DNA of 64,000 nt from Soonwooa sp023440705 (GCA_023440705.1 JAEXRP010000030.1:1-64000), one strand, 5' to 3'. Positions 25,549 to 34,983 are shown, numbered from the stretch's first letter. The notes: generated by a model from the sequence alone, not told the origin. Numbers and translations: made by a program.

Positions 25549-26202
25549 AGCGATTTGATAATTACGTTTTATAGACGTTAATTAACGATGTTTTCTCGAC
25601 CCAAAACTGACCAATACCATCATCGAGAAAGCCGTGAAATCGCTTCATGTCAAAAAGTTTCTTACTTTTGTATGGCATGTGAGCGGTTCTCACGTTACTT
25701 TAGATGATAGCTTTCTCGGAAGGCAGGGTTTGGTCACCCTTGGGTCTAAAGTGTGAGGCTGCTCCATGCTTTTATATATTTAAGTTTCACCTTCGTTAAC
25801 ATCGTTCCATAAACACCAAAAAAAGTATTATTATGAGAACGACCTATCCACCGCCATAGCTTATAATAAGTGTATTTCTACGCTTACATCTTTATACAAC
25901 ATAAAGAGCGCCAACGCTATACCCGTTAGGGTACTAGGCAGTAGCCTATGTGCCATGATAAGCTATATCACGATGATATTGCCTAGGAGGGAATTGATAA
26001 ATTACTGCACCATAAAAATAGATTCTTTCCGTCAATTATCCAAATACTTGTTACATATTAGTTAGTAAAAGTTTATTAGGTTGAGGATAAGGCTAGCGTT
26101 GGTTTTTATTAATCAGTATGTTACAATGCTTGTGTCGGCATTGCTATAAAAAATAGTTCACACATTTTTTTTTCATATCATCATATTAACAGTTTGTGTG
26201 TT
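25549..26202. other. Unexplained region downstream of an orphan promoter
   Basis: No gene is recognised. One frame stays open from about 25600 to TGA near 25760 without an ATG. Another stays open from about 25830 to 26065, also without an early ATG. A 37-codon ATG frame starts at 25588. The sequence contains inverted words such as TCGAGAAAGC / GCTTTCTCGG, and TAGGC-AGTA-GCCTA near 25940. It may be decayed coding sequence or a structured transcript. Confidence 0.4.
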
Positions 26203-26260
26203 TTGGGTTGGTGGTGCTAGTGCATTTTTTTGCATAGCCTTACCTAGCACTGCCGCCCAA
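26203..26260. repeat. Long imperfect inverted repeat (hairpin)
   Basis: The outer arms are TTGGG (26203-26207) and CCCAA (26256-26260). The inner arms are GTGCTAG (26214-26220) and CTAGCAC (26244-26250). The apex itself contains TGCA-T6-TGCA. The GC-containing stem stands out from AT-rich surroundings, and there is no T-run at either side. Confidence 0.75.
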
Positions 26261-26280
26261 TTTATTGAGAAGAGTGATTA

Positions 26281-26364
26281 ATTGTTAATTGTTAATTATG
26301 AATTATGAATTATGAATTATGAATTAGAATAAAGAATAAAGAGGAAAGAGGAAAGAGGAAAGAA
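26281..26364. repeat. Compound heptanucleotide array (ATTGTTA, ATTATGA, GAATAAA, GAGGAAA)
   Basis: Twelve consecutive 7-bp units change identity along the array: two ATTGTTA, four ATTATGA, a hybrid ATTAGAA, two of the GAATAAA type and three GAGGAAA. The period never breaks although the sequence does. Confidence 0.88.
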
Positions 26365-26493
26365 TAAGGAGTCTGATATAAAAGGGGTAAAAACTAAAAC
26401 CAAAAACCAAAAACGCCCTTCTCGGTATGTATGGGGATACTGATGCGAGAAGAGCAGTAGTAATCAATATTAATTAAATACCAAATCAAAAGT

Positions 26494-26685
26494 ATGAAAA
26501 AAAACTTTTGCAGTCTCGGCCATTTTCGATTAGGCCTAGGCTTTACGATGCTGGTCTCGGGCATCGCGTTAGGGCAGGTGCGTAATATCACCGGTCAAGT
26601 AGTGTATCATGACAAGCCATTGGAAGGGGTTGTGGTCAAACAGCAGGGCAGCGATGTTAGCAGTATGACCGATATTGGGTATTGA
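26494..26685 (+). pseudogene. N-terminal stub of a SusC/RagA-type TonB-dependent receptor
   Basis: The 63-codon frame begins with a signal peptide (MKKNFCSLGHFRLGLGFTML ... GIALGQ). It runs into RNITGQVVYHDKPLEGVVVK and GSDVSSMTDIGY, the start of the carboxypeptidase-regulatory-like domain that opens SusC-family receptors. It stops where minus-strand lipoprotein sequence begins. The plug and barrel (some 900 residues) are missing. It cannot be a working receptor. Confidence 0.75.
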
Positions 26686-26826
26686 GATAGTATCGCTATT
26701 TCTGTATAGTACTTCTGTGTTTTTGTGAAGATGTTCTTTGTTATTGAATTGTTCATCTTCTCTACAATTTGATAATATTAACATAGATAGTATGCCAATA
26801 TAGAATACATGTTTTTTCATAATCAC
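26686..26826 (-). pseudogene. N-terminal stub of a lipoprotein, head-on with the SusC stub
   Basis: The minus strand from ATG 26826 (or 26820) gives MKKHVFYIGILSMLILSNCR, a lipoprotein signal with Cys in LSNC. About 27 residues (EDEQFNNKEHLHKNTEVLYR...) follow. After about 26686 the frame runs on only as antisense of the SusC stub, so the genuine coding part ends there. The rest of the gene has been lost. Confidence 0.65.
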
Positions 26827-27099
26827 TATATTTTTGTTAATAAAACCAGCTGGGGATTGATAGAATTCTAGGGTAAAATTATGCTTGTGTTACATTATTG
26901 ACAAGCTAAGAATGTTTGTATTTCGAAAAGAAATTGTTGCGATTTCGAAATTTATACAATTAAAAAACTAACAATAAATCTTTATTACTAGGTATTATGT
27001 GTCAAATTGTGCAATGTTTTAAAAAATTATAACATATGAAGGCGAGGCTATGTAATTATTCAATACATTTGATTATGCGTTGTGTCAGAAAAGTAGGCT

Positions 27100-28818
27100 A
27101 TGTATTACCCAATGCTTTCTTTTGTAATATTATTTTTCCTTCTGCCATTATATAAGGCACAAGCTATAAAGGGTAATGCCTATACTTTTTTGCGATCGAG
27201 CTATGCTAATCAGTCAAAAAATGATAGCACGGCCTTACCTATGGTTGCTCGTTATATTGCTTTAGCCAAATATGAGGGACGCTATGATCGGCTAGTGCAA
27301 GGCTATCAAGACGCCTTGCTGTTTAGTCCACGATCTTCCAGAAAGCTAGCCTACGCAGATAGTGCTATTGTAGCGGCACAATCCTCGGGTTCGCCATCGT
27401 TATTGTGTTCGACCTATCTAGGACGAGGCATTGTTTATTATTTTTATTATCGAAAATACAATAGAGCCTTAGAAGATTACTTAAAGGCTCAGATATACAG
27501 CCATAAGACTAGTGATTTGTATCTGCGACATAAAGTGCTTTATCATATTGGTGTTGTGAAAAGTTATCTTGGATACTATGAAGATGCTAAAGATCTATTT
27601 AAAGAAAGCATTCAGTATTTTGAACATGAAAAAGCTAAAAGTCAGGATATTAATCTCACCTATAATATGGCTAGGGGATATTACAATAGTCTGCATCAGC
27701 TGATTGTAATTAATCGATATCTCCATAAAAAAGCTACTAGCGATAGTCTATTGGCTTGTGCTTTTTCGGACTCTTTACAACTTGCTGCTTTTCCATTGGA
27801 AGTGGCATACTTTAGAAAATGTCGTGGTATTTCTAAATATTATGATGGGCGATATTCTAAAAGTCTAGAAGATTTTGATAAAGCACTTCCTGAAATAATT
27901 AAACATCAAGATTTTGCATGGGCAGCTGTTATCTACCACTTTATAGGTTTAAATCATTGGAAGCATGGTGCCTATGCTACAAGTTATCCTTATTTTTCTA
28001 AAGTCGATTCTATATTTGAGGAACATCAATTTATCTTGCCTGAGCTTCGAGCCAATTACGATTATTTGTTAAAGTTAAGTAGGGGAGCTAATGGAGGAAA
28101 GGATTTTGTCTATTATTTGGGTCAAAAGCAGAAGATGGATAGTATTATATTAACAGAGCATTTGGGTGTTGCACAACGCATGCATCAGGAGTATGACGAG
28201 TTAAAGTACAAGGAGGCTAAGGAAGGTTTGGAAAAGGCGAATGCGTATCGGAAAGTTCAAATTATGGTTGTTATATCGGTTGTGGTTCTTTTATTAGTTT
28301 TTTTAATTTTCTATTATCGTCGACAAAGACGATTACTAGCACGATATAAACAATTGCAGGTGCGATTGGAACAAGAGCAGCAAGATCAAGATTACGATCA
28401 AGATAAACCGATACCTAGGTTAAAGAAGACCAGTCTTCGCCCAGAGTTGTATGATATGTTAAAGCATAAGATTAAGTTATTCGAGCAAGGTAAAAGCTAT
28501 ACTAAGAAGGGCATGAACCTCACTATGCTTGCTAAGCAATTAAAAACCAATACTAATTATTTGTCAATTTTCATCCATGAGGAAAAGAATATGCGTGCCG
28601 ATCGGTATTTAAGTCAGCTTAGAATTGAATATATCACTAAGAAAATGAACGAAGATCCTAATTTTTTAAAGATGCGAATAGATGCATTAGCTGAGGAATG
28701 TGGCATGCAGAGTCGTCAGAATTTTTGTAAAACTTTTTATGATTATCAGGGTATTGAGGTAACTGAGTATATAAGATTAAGAAAGCAGGAGTTAAAGTCG
28801 AATGAGTCGTCCGAATAA
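27100..28818 (+). CDS. TPR-transmembrane-AraC sensor regulator (second copy)
   Basis: The 572-aa protein has a signal peptide (about residues 1-21) and TPR-like helical pairs to about 340. A transmembrane helix follows near 386-404 (IMVVISVVVLLLVFLIFYY) with a basic stop-transfer RRQRR. The C-terminal AraC domain (about 455-560) has LAKQLKTNTNYLSIFIHEEK and IDALAEECGMQSRQNFCKTF. It matches the architecture of the 521-aa protein at 3662-5227 but is clearly diverged. The RteC-family gene follows 77 bp later on the same strand. Its codon use and its context of remnants suggest it belongs to the accessory region. Confidence 0.85.
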   Translation: MYYPMLSFVILFFLLPLYKAQAIKGNAYTFLRSSYANQSKNDSTALPMVARYIALAKYEGRYDRLVQGYQDALLFSPRSSRKLAYADSAIVAAQSSGSPSLLCSTYLGRGIVYYFYYRKYNRALEDYLKAQIYSHKTSDLYLRHKVLYHIGVVKSYLGYYEDAKDLFKESIQYFEHEKAKSQDINLTYNMARGYYNSLHQLIVINRYLHKKATSDSLLACAFSDSLQLAAFPLEVAYFRKCRGISKYYDGRYSKSLEDFDKALPEIIKHQDFAWAAVIYHFIGLNHWKHGAYATSYPYFSKVDSIFEEHQFILPELRANYDYLLKLSRGANGGKDFVYYLGQKQKMDSIILTEHLGVAQRMHQEYDELKYKEAKEGLEKANAYRKVQIMVVISVVVLLLVFLIFYYRRQRRLLARYKQLQVRLEQEQQDQDYDQDKPIPRLKKTSLRPELYDMLKHKIKLFEQGKSYTKKGMNLTMLAKQLKTNTNYLSIFIHEEKNMRADRYLSQLRIEYITKKMNEDPNFLKMRIDALAEECGMQSRQNFCKTFYDYQGIEVTEYIRLRKQELKSNESSE

Positions 28819-28895
28819 GAATTTATGGTGTAGTTTTAGGTATAAAATATCGCTTTGAAAATGCATGAGTTTTTCTTAAATTTAAAGAAAAGGCC

Positions 28896-29747
28896 ATGCT
28901 AAACACAAAATTTCTTAAAGCGACAGAAGCTATGTTCGTGGAGCTCGAAGAAGAATTAGGAAAAATCTCGAATGCAGATCATGACAAGCTTTCAAAAAGT
29001 GAGGAACGATTGATGGTGATTGATGAAAGCATACGGCGATTAAAGACATATGTACTAGCGCATCGTTTTTCTGATATGGCTGAGGAGGTCTATTTCTTTA
29101 AGTACGTGAAGCCAAAATTTATAGCTGTATTTCTGTATCATCTAGGTATTTTAGGTTTTGAATCGAATAAGCCTTTTGGGGATAATAAGTACATCGTCCA
29201 ATATTATAGAGGGGAGCTATTAAAAATTAAAAAATATCAGGATGAGCATGTGGATTTTAATAATTATATGTTACGTGGTGCTAGCTATCTTGACCAAAAG
29301 TATTTCGTTAGAAATAGCTATGATATTAAAATGTGGCTACCCTCCCAGCTTTATAGTTACGATGAGCATTTTACGACTTCACACGATTACCAAGTTGCCG
29401 TTTTAATATCACAAGATCAATTGACAGCCTATCTTCATAGGCAAGTATTAGCATTAGAGCAGCAAAAGTCTGTAGAAGCCGTACAAGGTAGTATCCGTGT
29501 AGAATGGACAGCCTCTAAAGCAGCATTGGTTGAGTTGATTTATGCTTTGCATCAGGAGAAGGTATTGAACAATGGTAGTTTGGAGTTAAGCGAGACCATT
29601 CATTTTTTTGAGAGGCATTTTGGAGTTAAGTTAGAAAATTTTCATAAAATCTTATATGATATCAAGCAAAGGAAAATCAATAGGTTAAAGTTTATTGATC
29701 TATTGCGGGACGATCTAGAGCGGCATTTTAGCCGAGAAGATGAATAG
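28896..29747 (+). CDS. RteC-family protein
   Basis: The 283-aa protein matches RteC, the regulator of excision of Bacteroides conjugative transposons. It has an N-terminal helical region, EEVYFFKYVKPKFIAVFLYH near residues 64-83, and a C-terminal half (about 200-275) with VEWTASKAALVELIYALHQE and FFERHFGVKLENFHKILYDI. In CTnDOT, RteC activates excision genes; RteC-domain proteins also occur outside complete elements, and no conjugation or excision genes are visible here. The start ATG 28896 follows an A-rich leader. It probably shares a transcript with the AraC-type regulator upstream. Confidence 0.85.
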   Translation: MLNTKFLKATEAMFVELEEELGKISNADHDKLSKSEERLMVIDESIRRLKTYVLAHRFSDMAEEVYFFKYVKPKFIAVFLYHLGILGFESNKPFGDNKYIVQYYRGELLKIKKYQDEHVDFNNYMLRGASYLDQKYFVRNSYDIKMWLPSQLYSYDEHFTTSHDYQVAVLISQDQLTAYLHRQVLALEQQKSVEAVQGSIRVEWTASKAALVELIYALHQEKVLNNGSLELSETIHFFERHFGVKLENFHKILYDIKQRKINRLKFIDLLRDDLERHFSREDE

Positions 29748-29833
29748 AGGAGGGGGTGATGGTTGCGAATTAGGTGTTAGGTTTCTCGATACGGCTACGC
29801 CTACTCGAAATGACGGGGAGCTCTAGCTGTCGA

Positions 29834-29910
29834 TTATTGGTTATTGGTTATTGGTTATGAGTTATGAGTTATGAGTTATGAGTTATGAGTTATGAGTTAT
29901 GAGTTATGAT
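29834..29910. repeat. Compound heptanucleotide array: TTATTGG x3 then TTATGAG x8
   Basis: Three TTATTGG units pass without a phase break into seven TTATGAG units and one TTATGAT. The array lies 87 bp after the RteC gene, at the edge of the accessory region. Confidence 0.93.
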
Positions 29911-30016
29911 GTAGAAATTGGTTTTTAAATATTATGATGTTAAAAGTAAGTGACAAGTTATTGGAAATGGAACTGTTTTAATACATGTGATGGGATTCAA
30001 GTTTAATACATTGCGC

Positions 30017-31222
30017 TTACCTTCCAAATGCAAAATATTTGTCTAAAGGATGTTTTTTGTTTTGTAACCAAAATGAGAGCATTTCCATACCTGTAACTGA
30101 AAAGGTAATGCCGTTGCCACCAAATCCTAACACGAAATAAGAGTTTTTAAAACCTTGATGTTCCCCAACGTAGGGCAGGCCATCTTTGGTTGAACCAAAT
30201 GTTCCTGCCCAAGCAAAATCTTCGCGAAACTTGAATGACGGGAAATTATGTTCGAATTTTTTATTGAGAACCTTGGACTTTTTAGAAATAAGGGCATCTC
30301 TTAGTTCGGGGTTATAAAACTCTTCATCTTCACCACCAATTAACATGCGATGATCGTCGGTTGTGCGCATGTAGAGGTAAGGTTCTGCGGTATTCCAAAG
30401 GAGTACATCTTTGTAGGTATTCGATAGCTTTTCATCAACCTCGGAAACGATGGCAAAAGTACTGAGCAAATCCACAAACTTCTCCTTGATGAGATTGGTG
30501 CTTTCGTAACCCACGCAATACACAATTTTATTTGCGGTGATTTTTGCGCCAGAACTCAGGGTCACGGTATTTTTTCCTTTATTATTTTTTACCGATTTCA
30601 TTTCGGTTTTATCGTACACTTGTAGACCTTTTTTAACGTTGAAAGCTAAAAGCTCGTGTACCAACTGAAAAGCATCCACGCTGGCTCCCTGTTGCGAGAG
30701 GATTCCACCATAGGAAGTTGGGGTTTTAAATTTGGTTTCAATTTCCTGCGCTTCTAACCATTTTACGGCAAAACCCGCTTCTTTTCTGGCTTCAAATTCC
30801 TTTTGCAACCAAGAAATATCTTTTTTAAACGAGGCAAAATACAGGGATTGTTTTTTCCGAAAACCAGCTTTTGATTTTATTTGAATGCAGATTTTTTCAA
30901 GTGTATCAATAGCCTCGGAACAGGCTTTATAACATAATTCTGCTCCCGTTTTACCAATCATTTCTGATAATTTGAACAAAGGAACATCAATCTCATATTG
31001 AAGCATAGACGTTGTTGCAGACGAACTTCCGTTGGCGATTTCTCGTTTGTCGATAAGAATGGTGTTTTTACCCTCTGCAATACATTGATGTGCGATGAGA
31101 CTTCCTGTAATTCCGCCGCCAATTATCAATACTTCGCATTTTTTGTCTTCATGTAAAGACGGATAGGAGTTGATGATTCCGTTTTTTATCATCCAAAAAG
31201 GTTCGTTCGACTTGAGATCCAT
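30017..31222 (-). CDS. FAD-dependent oxidoreductase (DAO/DadA family)
   Basis: The 401-aa protein has the dinucleotide-binding motif VLIIGGGITGSLIAHQCIAE near residues 30-49 and a second FAD contact GSSSATTSMLQYEID near 65-79. The late block SYFVLGFGGNGITFSVTGME near 363-382 is typical of glycine-oxidase/DadA-like enzymes. The family oxidises amines or amino acids; the substrate is unknown. There is no Rieske domain, unlike some relatives. It is a single gene with its start at 31222, in a region returning to normal genome content. Confidence 0.85.
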   Translation of the reverse strand: MDLKSNEPFWMIKNGIINSYPSLHEDKKCEVLIIGGGITGSLIAHQCIAEGKNTILIDKREIANGSSSATTSMLQYEIDVPLFKLSEMIGKTGAELCYKACSEAIDTLEKICIQIKSKAGFRKKQSLYFASFKKDISWLQKEFEARKEAGFAVKWLEAQEIETKFKTPTSYGGILSQQGASVDAFQLVHELLAFNVKKGLQVYDKTEMKSVKNNKGKNTVTLSSGAKITANKIVYCVGYESTNLIKEKFVDLLSTFAIVSEVDEKLSNTYKDVLLWNTAEPYLYMRTTDDHRMLIGGEDEEFYNPELRDALISKKSKVLNKKFEHNFPSFKFREDFAWAGTFGSTKDGLPYVGEHQGFKNSYFVLGFGGNGITFSVTGMEMLSFWLQNKKHPLDKYFAFGR

Positions 31223-31428
31223 ATTTTAAAAGTTTAGGTTACTCATAAGAAAGCATATGTAAATTTATTTAAACTTAGACTATAATCAAATACTAATTAT
31301 TTTAATTTTAAATGCTATATCTATGATAATAGACCGATTTTTTGTTAAATAGTTTCAATGCTAAAGCGTTGGTTAATAGTGTTGAATTGACATTAACTAT
31401 CGGTGGATAGTAGATTTATTGAGTTTTA

Positions 31429-31459
31429 TTTGCGGTTTTAAAAAATAGTTGTATATTTG
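31429..31459 (+). promoter_or_regulatory. Promoter of initiator tRNA copy 1
   Basis: TTTG (31429-31432), a 19-bp spacer and TATATTTG (31452-31459) match the flavobacterial consensus. The tRNA begins 11 bp after the -7 element. Confidence 0.8.
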
Positions 31460-31470
31460 CACCACAATAT

Positions 31471-31543
<73 letters not shown>

Positions 31544-31547
31544 CTAC

Positions 31548-31580
31548 AAAAGGAGATTCAAGAATGAATCTCCTTTTTTT
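31548..31580 (+). terminator. Terminator of tRNA-fMet copy 1
   Basis: A 13-bp perfect stem AAAAGGAGATTCA / TGAATCTCCTTTT with an AGAA loop is followed by T's. Confidence 0.9.
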
Positions 31581-31991
31581 GTTAATCCTATTGTATTATT
31601 CTGACAATGATAAATTCCAAATTGTCTGGGTGCTTATTTTTTGCAGGATGTTTTCGTAAATATTTTTCAGTTTTTTATTTATCCTGCTATTCTAATATAA
31701 AACATTGTTTTTATCATTCGGGATTTATTTTTGTTACTAAGCTAACTTTCTAGATTTTTTTGACAAAACACTATTTGTGTGATGACGCAGTGTGTCATCT
31801 ATTATGCGATTGTTAAAAGTATGTTATTTATTTTTTTAATAGATGAATTATTTATTGGTTATAGATAATTTTCATGGTATTAAATTCTTATTTTAAATAA
31901 TTATAGTTAAAGAATTTATGATGAAAGTCATATTTGATTTGGTTTTAGTAGTTTGATTTATTTTTACATTTGTTTATAAAATAAACGCATA
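31581..31991. other. Leader region of the Ig-repeat gene
   Basis: An AT-rich gap of about 410 bp. TACATTTG at 31965-31972 fits the -7 element, about 20 bp before the start codon, but no TTG lies at 19-bp spacing. No other feature seen. Confidence 0.45.
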
Positions 31992-34406
31992 ATGATTAAA
32001 ATGTTAAAAAAATTCACAATTTTACTATTTTTACTATGTATTTCCTTTTTTGGAAGTGTGGCATATTCCCAAAACTATTGTGGGGTAAATACCGAAAATC
32101 AAGGTTTGTTCGTATATAATGGCGATGCGAATAGGCCAAATCCGTCGTATGGTGCGACCACATTAAGTTCTAATCTTAGTGGTTATTATACCGTTGGTAA
32201 TATTCTTGTTAATAATTCGACAAGTAGTGGGTATTGGTTTCATACAAGTGCTAATGTTGGGCAGCCTGGTTACTTAGCATCATATAATGGTAATAATAAG
32301 ATTAGTGTGAAAGATGCAACGGTATTTCGTTTACAAAATGTAACAGGAAGCTATACCGCTTCAAATGCCCTGACATATAGGATTACATTAAGTAATACAT
32401 CTCCAGGCTTTGTTATTAATCAATTTACGATCGGTTCTTTAATGACAGTTTTCAATAATGATTCTCCTGATCTAAACTTTTGGGTGATGGCTTATTTGTA
32501 TAGTTCGACTGGTTCGCAATTGGCTCAATTAACAGCGGGGGACTATATTAATGCACAGTTAAAATATGTTTCCACCACTTCGAATTATGTGTTGCGCCCT
32601 GGTAATACTTATGAAATACGTTTTGCGGTCGCAAATGTTAATAATAAGACTGATGCCTTTATTGATAATCCAGGTATGTATGCCGTTCCGGTACCCGTTA
32701 CAACATCGAATAGTTATGTTATCTGTAATACGACTACTTCGGTCTCGGCACTTAATTCTTTATTGAAAAGTCCAGTAAGTATTACAACGCCACAAGCTAG
32801 TACAGTGCGTTGGTTTAATGGTAGCACTTATGTGACAGGTAATTTATCTCCGAATACAACCTATACACCATACTATTATAACAATGCCACAGGATGTTAC
32901 TATCCAGCAGGAGATGCTGTGTCTGTTAGTATGGGTGGTGTACCAGTGGTAAGTACGCAACCTGCGAATATTAGCATTTGTGATCCTGGGAATGCAAGTT
33001 TTTCGGCAAGCTTTAGTAACAATCCGGTTTCCTATCAATGGCAAGTTAGCACAGATAATGGCGCAAATTATAATAATATAAATGACGGTGGTGTCTATTC
33101 CAACACTCAGAGTGCGAATTTATTAATTACTGGCGCTACGGTAGCGATGAATAATTATCGTTATCGAGTGATAGCCACTAATAGTTGTGGAAATGCTACT
33201 AGTAATGCGCGTGTTTTGACTGTTTCGTCTAATCCCGCGATCACCAATCAACCTTCAAATGTTAGTATTTGTGAGGGGTTGAATACAAGTTTTACTATTA
33301 CTGCTACAAATGCTAATAGCTATCAATGGCAAGTCAGTACAAATGGCGGTAGCAGCTATAATAATATTTCTAATGGTAGTCTATATTCAAATGTTACTAC
33401 GTCAAACCTTAACATAACAGGCGTAAATGTTACAATGGATACTTATCGCTATCGTGTGCAGGTGACGGGTACTTGTGGAACGTCTTTTAGTAATGGTGCC
33501 GTACTTAATGTTACAAAAAAACCTGGGGTACAAAGTAATGCTGTTAACCAAAGTGTTTGTTCTGGTCAGTCTACTTCTTTTGCAGCCTCCATAACTAATG
33601 CCACGAGCTATCAATGGCAGGTAAGTACAGATGGTGGAAGTAATTATGTTAATATTAGTAATAATAGTATATATAGTGGTGCTACTACAAATACATTGGC
33701 TTTAACAGCGGTCCCTGCAAGTTATAATGGATATTATTATAAGCTGATTGCAGGGAATACTTGTGGAACGGTTGAGACGTCAGCAAGACTTATCGTTAAT
33801 GGATCTACGAAAATAACTACTCAGCCCAGTCCATCTAGCGAGCAACTAAATGTAAATCAGTCTCCTAGTTCTATTTCGGTGGTTGCGACAGGTGCGACAA
33901 GCTACCAGTGGTATAAAAATAATGTTAATAGTACGGTCGGAGGTGTTGCTATTGCTGGTGCTACTTCAAGTTCTTATACACCCGTGACCTCTTCTGTACC
34001 AACAACAGACTACTATTATGTTGTGGTAACAGGATTGTGTAATAATGAAACTAGTATGGTCGCCAGTAAAACTTATGTAGATGGTGTATGTGTTAAGCCG
34101 GGCAATAATATGGATAGTCCTTTAGCCTCTTCTCTAGGGATATTAACTAAGTCTAACATAAGTGTTGAAGACTGGCCTGCGGTGGTGCCAAATGGCTATA
34201 TTGTTTTAGACTCGGCTAACAAAGGTTTGGTGATTACGCAAATGACAACCAGTCAAATTTTTCAGCTAGTCCCTGTAAAAGGTATGTTAGTGTACGACTT
34301 GGATGCTAAGTGTGTCAAATTGTACAGAGGGGAAGGTACTAATGCTCCAAGTGTTGACCCATCACGTTCTGGTTGGGTATGTATTAAAAAAGGATGTAAT
34401 AATTAA
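31992..34406 (+). CDS. Large secreted protein with four Ig-like repeats
   Basis: The 804-aa protein has a signal peptide (about residues 1-27, cut near VAYSQ). An N-terminal beta-rich domain of about 285 residues follows. Four Ig-like repeats of roughly 92 residues span about 315-690; the first three carry a Q-P/AN-x-S-x-C start, YQWQVSTDGG and a second Cys near CG. The C-terminus has the GMLVYDLDAKCVKLYRGEG pattern shared with the next gene. No clear type IX sorting domain is seen at the end. It is probably a surface or secreted adhesin-like protein; ligand unknown. The next gene begins 2 bp after the stop. Confidence 0.8.
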   Translation: MIKMLKKFTILLFLLCISFFGSVAYSQNYCGVNTENQGLFVYNGDANRPNPSYGATTLSSNLSGYYTVGNILVNNSTSSGYWFHTSANVGQPGYLASYNGNNKISVKDATVFRLQNVTGSYTASNALTYRITLSNTSPGFVINQFTIGSLMTVFNNDSPDLNFWVMAYLYSSTGSQLAQLTAGDYINAQLKYVSTTSNYVLRPGNTYEIRFAVANVNNKTDAFIDNPGMYAVPVPVTTSNSYVICNTTTSVSALNSLLKSPVSITTPQASTVRWFNGSTYVTGNLSPNTTYTPYYYNNATGCYYPAGDAVSVSMGGVPVVSTQPANISICDPGNASFSASFSNNPVSYQWQVSTDNGANYNNINDGGVYSNTQSANLLITGATVAMNNYRYRVIATNSCGNATSNARVLTVSSNPAITNQPSNVSICEGLNTSFTITATNANSYQWQVSTNGGSSYNNISNGSLYSNVTTSNLNITGVNVTMDTYRYRVQVTGTCGTSFSNGAVLNVTKKPGVQSNAVNQSVCSGQSTSFAASITNATSYQWQVSTDGGSNYVNISNNSIYSGATTNTLALTAVPASYNGYYYKLIAGNTCGTVETSARLIVNGSTKITTQPSPSSEQLNVNQSPSSISVVATGATSYQWYKNNVNSTVGGVAIAGATSSSYTPVTSSVPTTDYYYVVVTGLCNNETSMVASKTYVDGVCVKPGNNMDSPLASSLGILTKSNISVEDWPAVVPNGYIVLDSANKGLVITQMTTSQIFQLVPVKGMLVYDLDAKCVKLYRGEGTNAPSVDPSRSGWVCIKKGCNN

Positions 34407-34408
34407 AA

Positions 34409-34915
34409 GTGATGAAAAATAATTTGTTAATCTTTAGCCTTGTGTTGGTTTGTATTCTAGGGAAAGCACAAGTTTCGATTGGAAAAGACTCGGTGACCAA
34501 TAGTAGTGTTTTATTAGAATTTGGCTCGGCTAATAAAGGTATCATATTACCGACCACCATTGACGCTCCTACCAATGCAACCGACGGAACATTTATCGTA
34601 AATAAAGCACGAAAATCTGTTCAAGTTAAGCAAAATGGAATGTGGACGGATCTAACTGGTATAAACTCAGTCCTAAATAATCCCTTTATCAATGCGGGAA
34701 ATGTGGATGTAGGCGAAAGCGTTATCATTGGTAAATCCTCGTCAGCGCATGAGGGAATCTTGGTTCTCGAGTCTACCACCAGAGCCATGGTTTTACCAAA
34801 AGTTAGTAATCCTAGTACTATTGTTGGAAAGCCTGTTGTGGGGACAATGTTGTATGACACTGTTAGTGATTCTTTAGCGGTATTTGACGGTGTTAATTGG
34901 CATTATTGGAAGTAG
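34409..34915 (+). CDS. Small secreted protein, partner of the Ig-repeat protein
   Basis: The 168-aa product has a signal peptide (about residues 1-20, ending GKAQ). It then reads VSIGKDSVTNSSVLLEFGSA and NKGIILPTT, and ends with GTMLYDTVSDSLAVFDGVNW then HYWK. The LLEF.S.NKGI.LP and ML.YD......V..G..W words recur in many exported flavobacterial proteins, and the second occurs in the C-terminus of the upstream protein. It lies 2 bp after the Ig-repeat gene, so the pair is co-expressed. The role is unknown. Confidence 0.75.
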   Translation: MMKNNLLIFSLVLVCILGKAQVSIGKDSVTNSSVLLEFGSANKGIILPTTIDAPTNATDGTFIVNKARKSVQVKQNGMWTDLTGINSVLNNPFINAGNVDVGESVIIGKSSSAHEGILVLESTTRAMVLPKVSNPSTIVGKPVVGTMLYDTVSDSLAVFDGVNWHYWK

Positions 34916-34983
34916 TTCTTTATTTCCATAGTGTTATATTGCCTTCGTTGAGCGGTCTTAAGACCTTGTATCTAAAAAAGTTT

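Noticed and set aside
30017..31222. Rieske-type oxidoreductase
   Set aside because: The C-terminus lacks the CxH and CxxH pairs of a Rieske domain.
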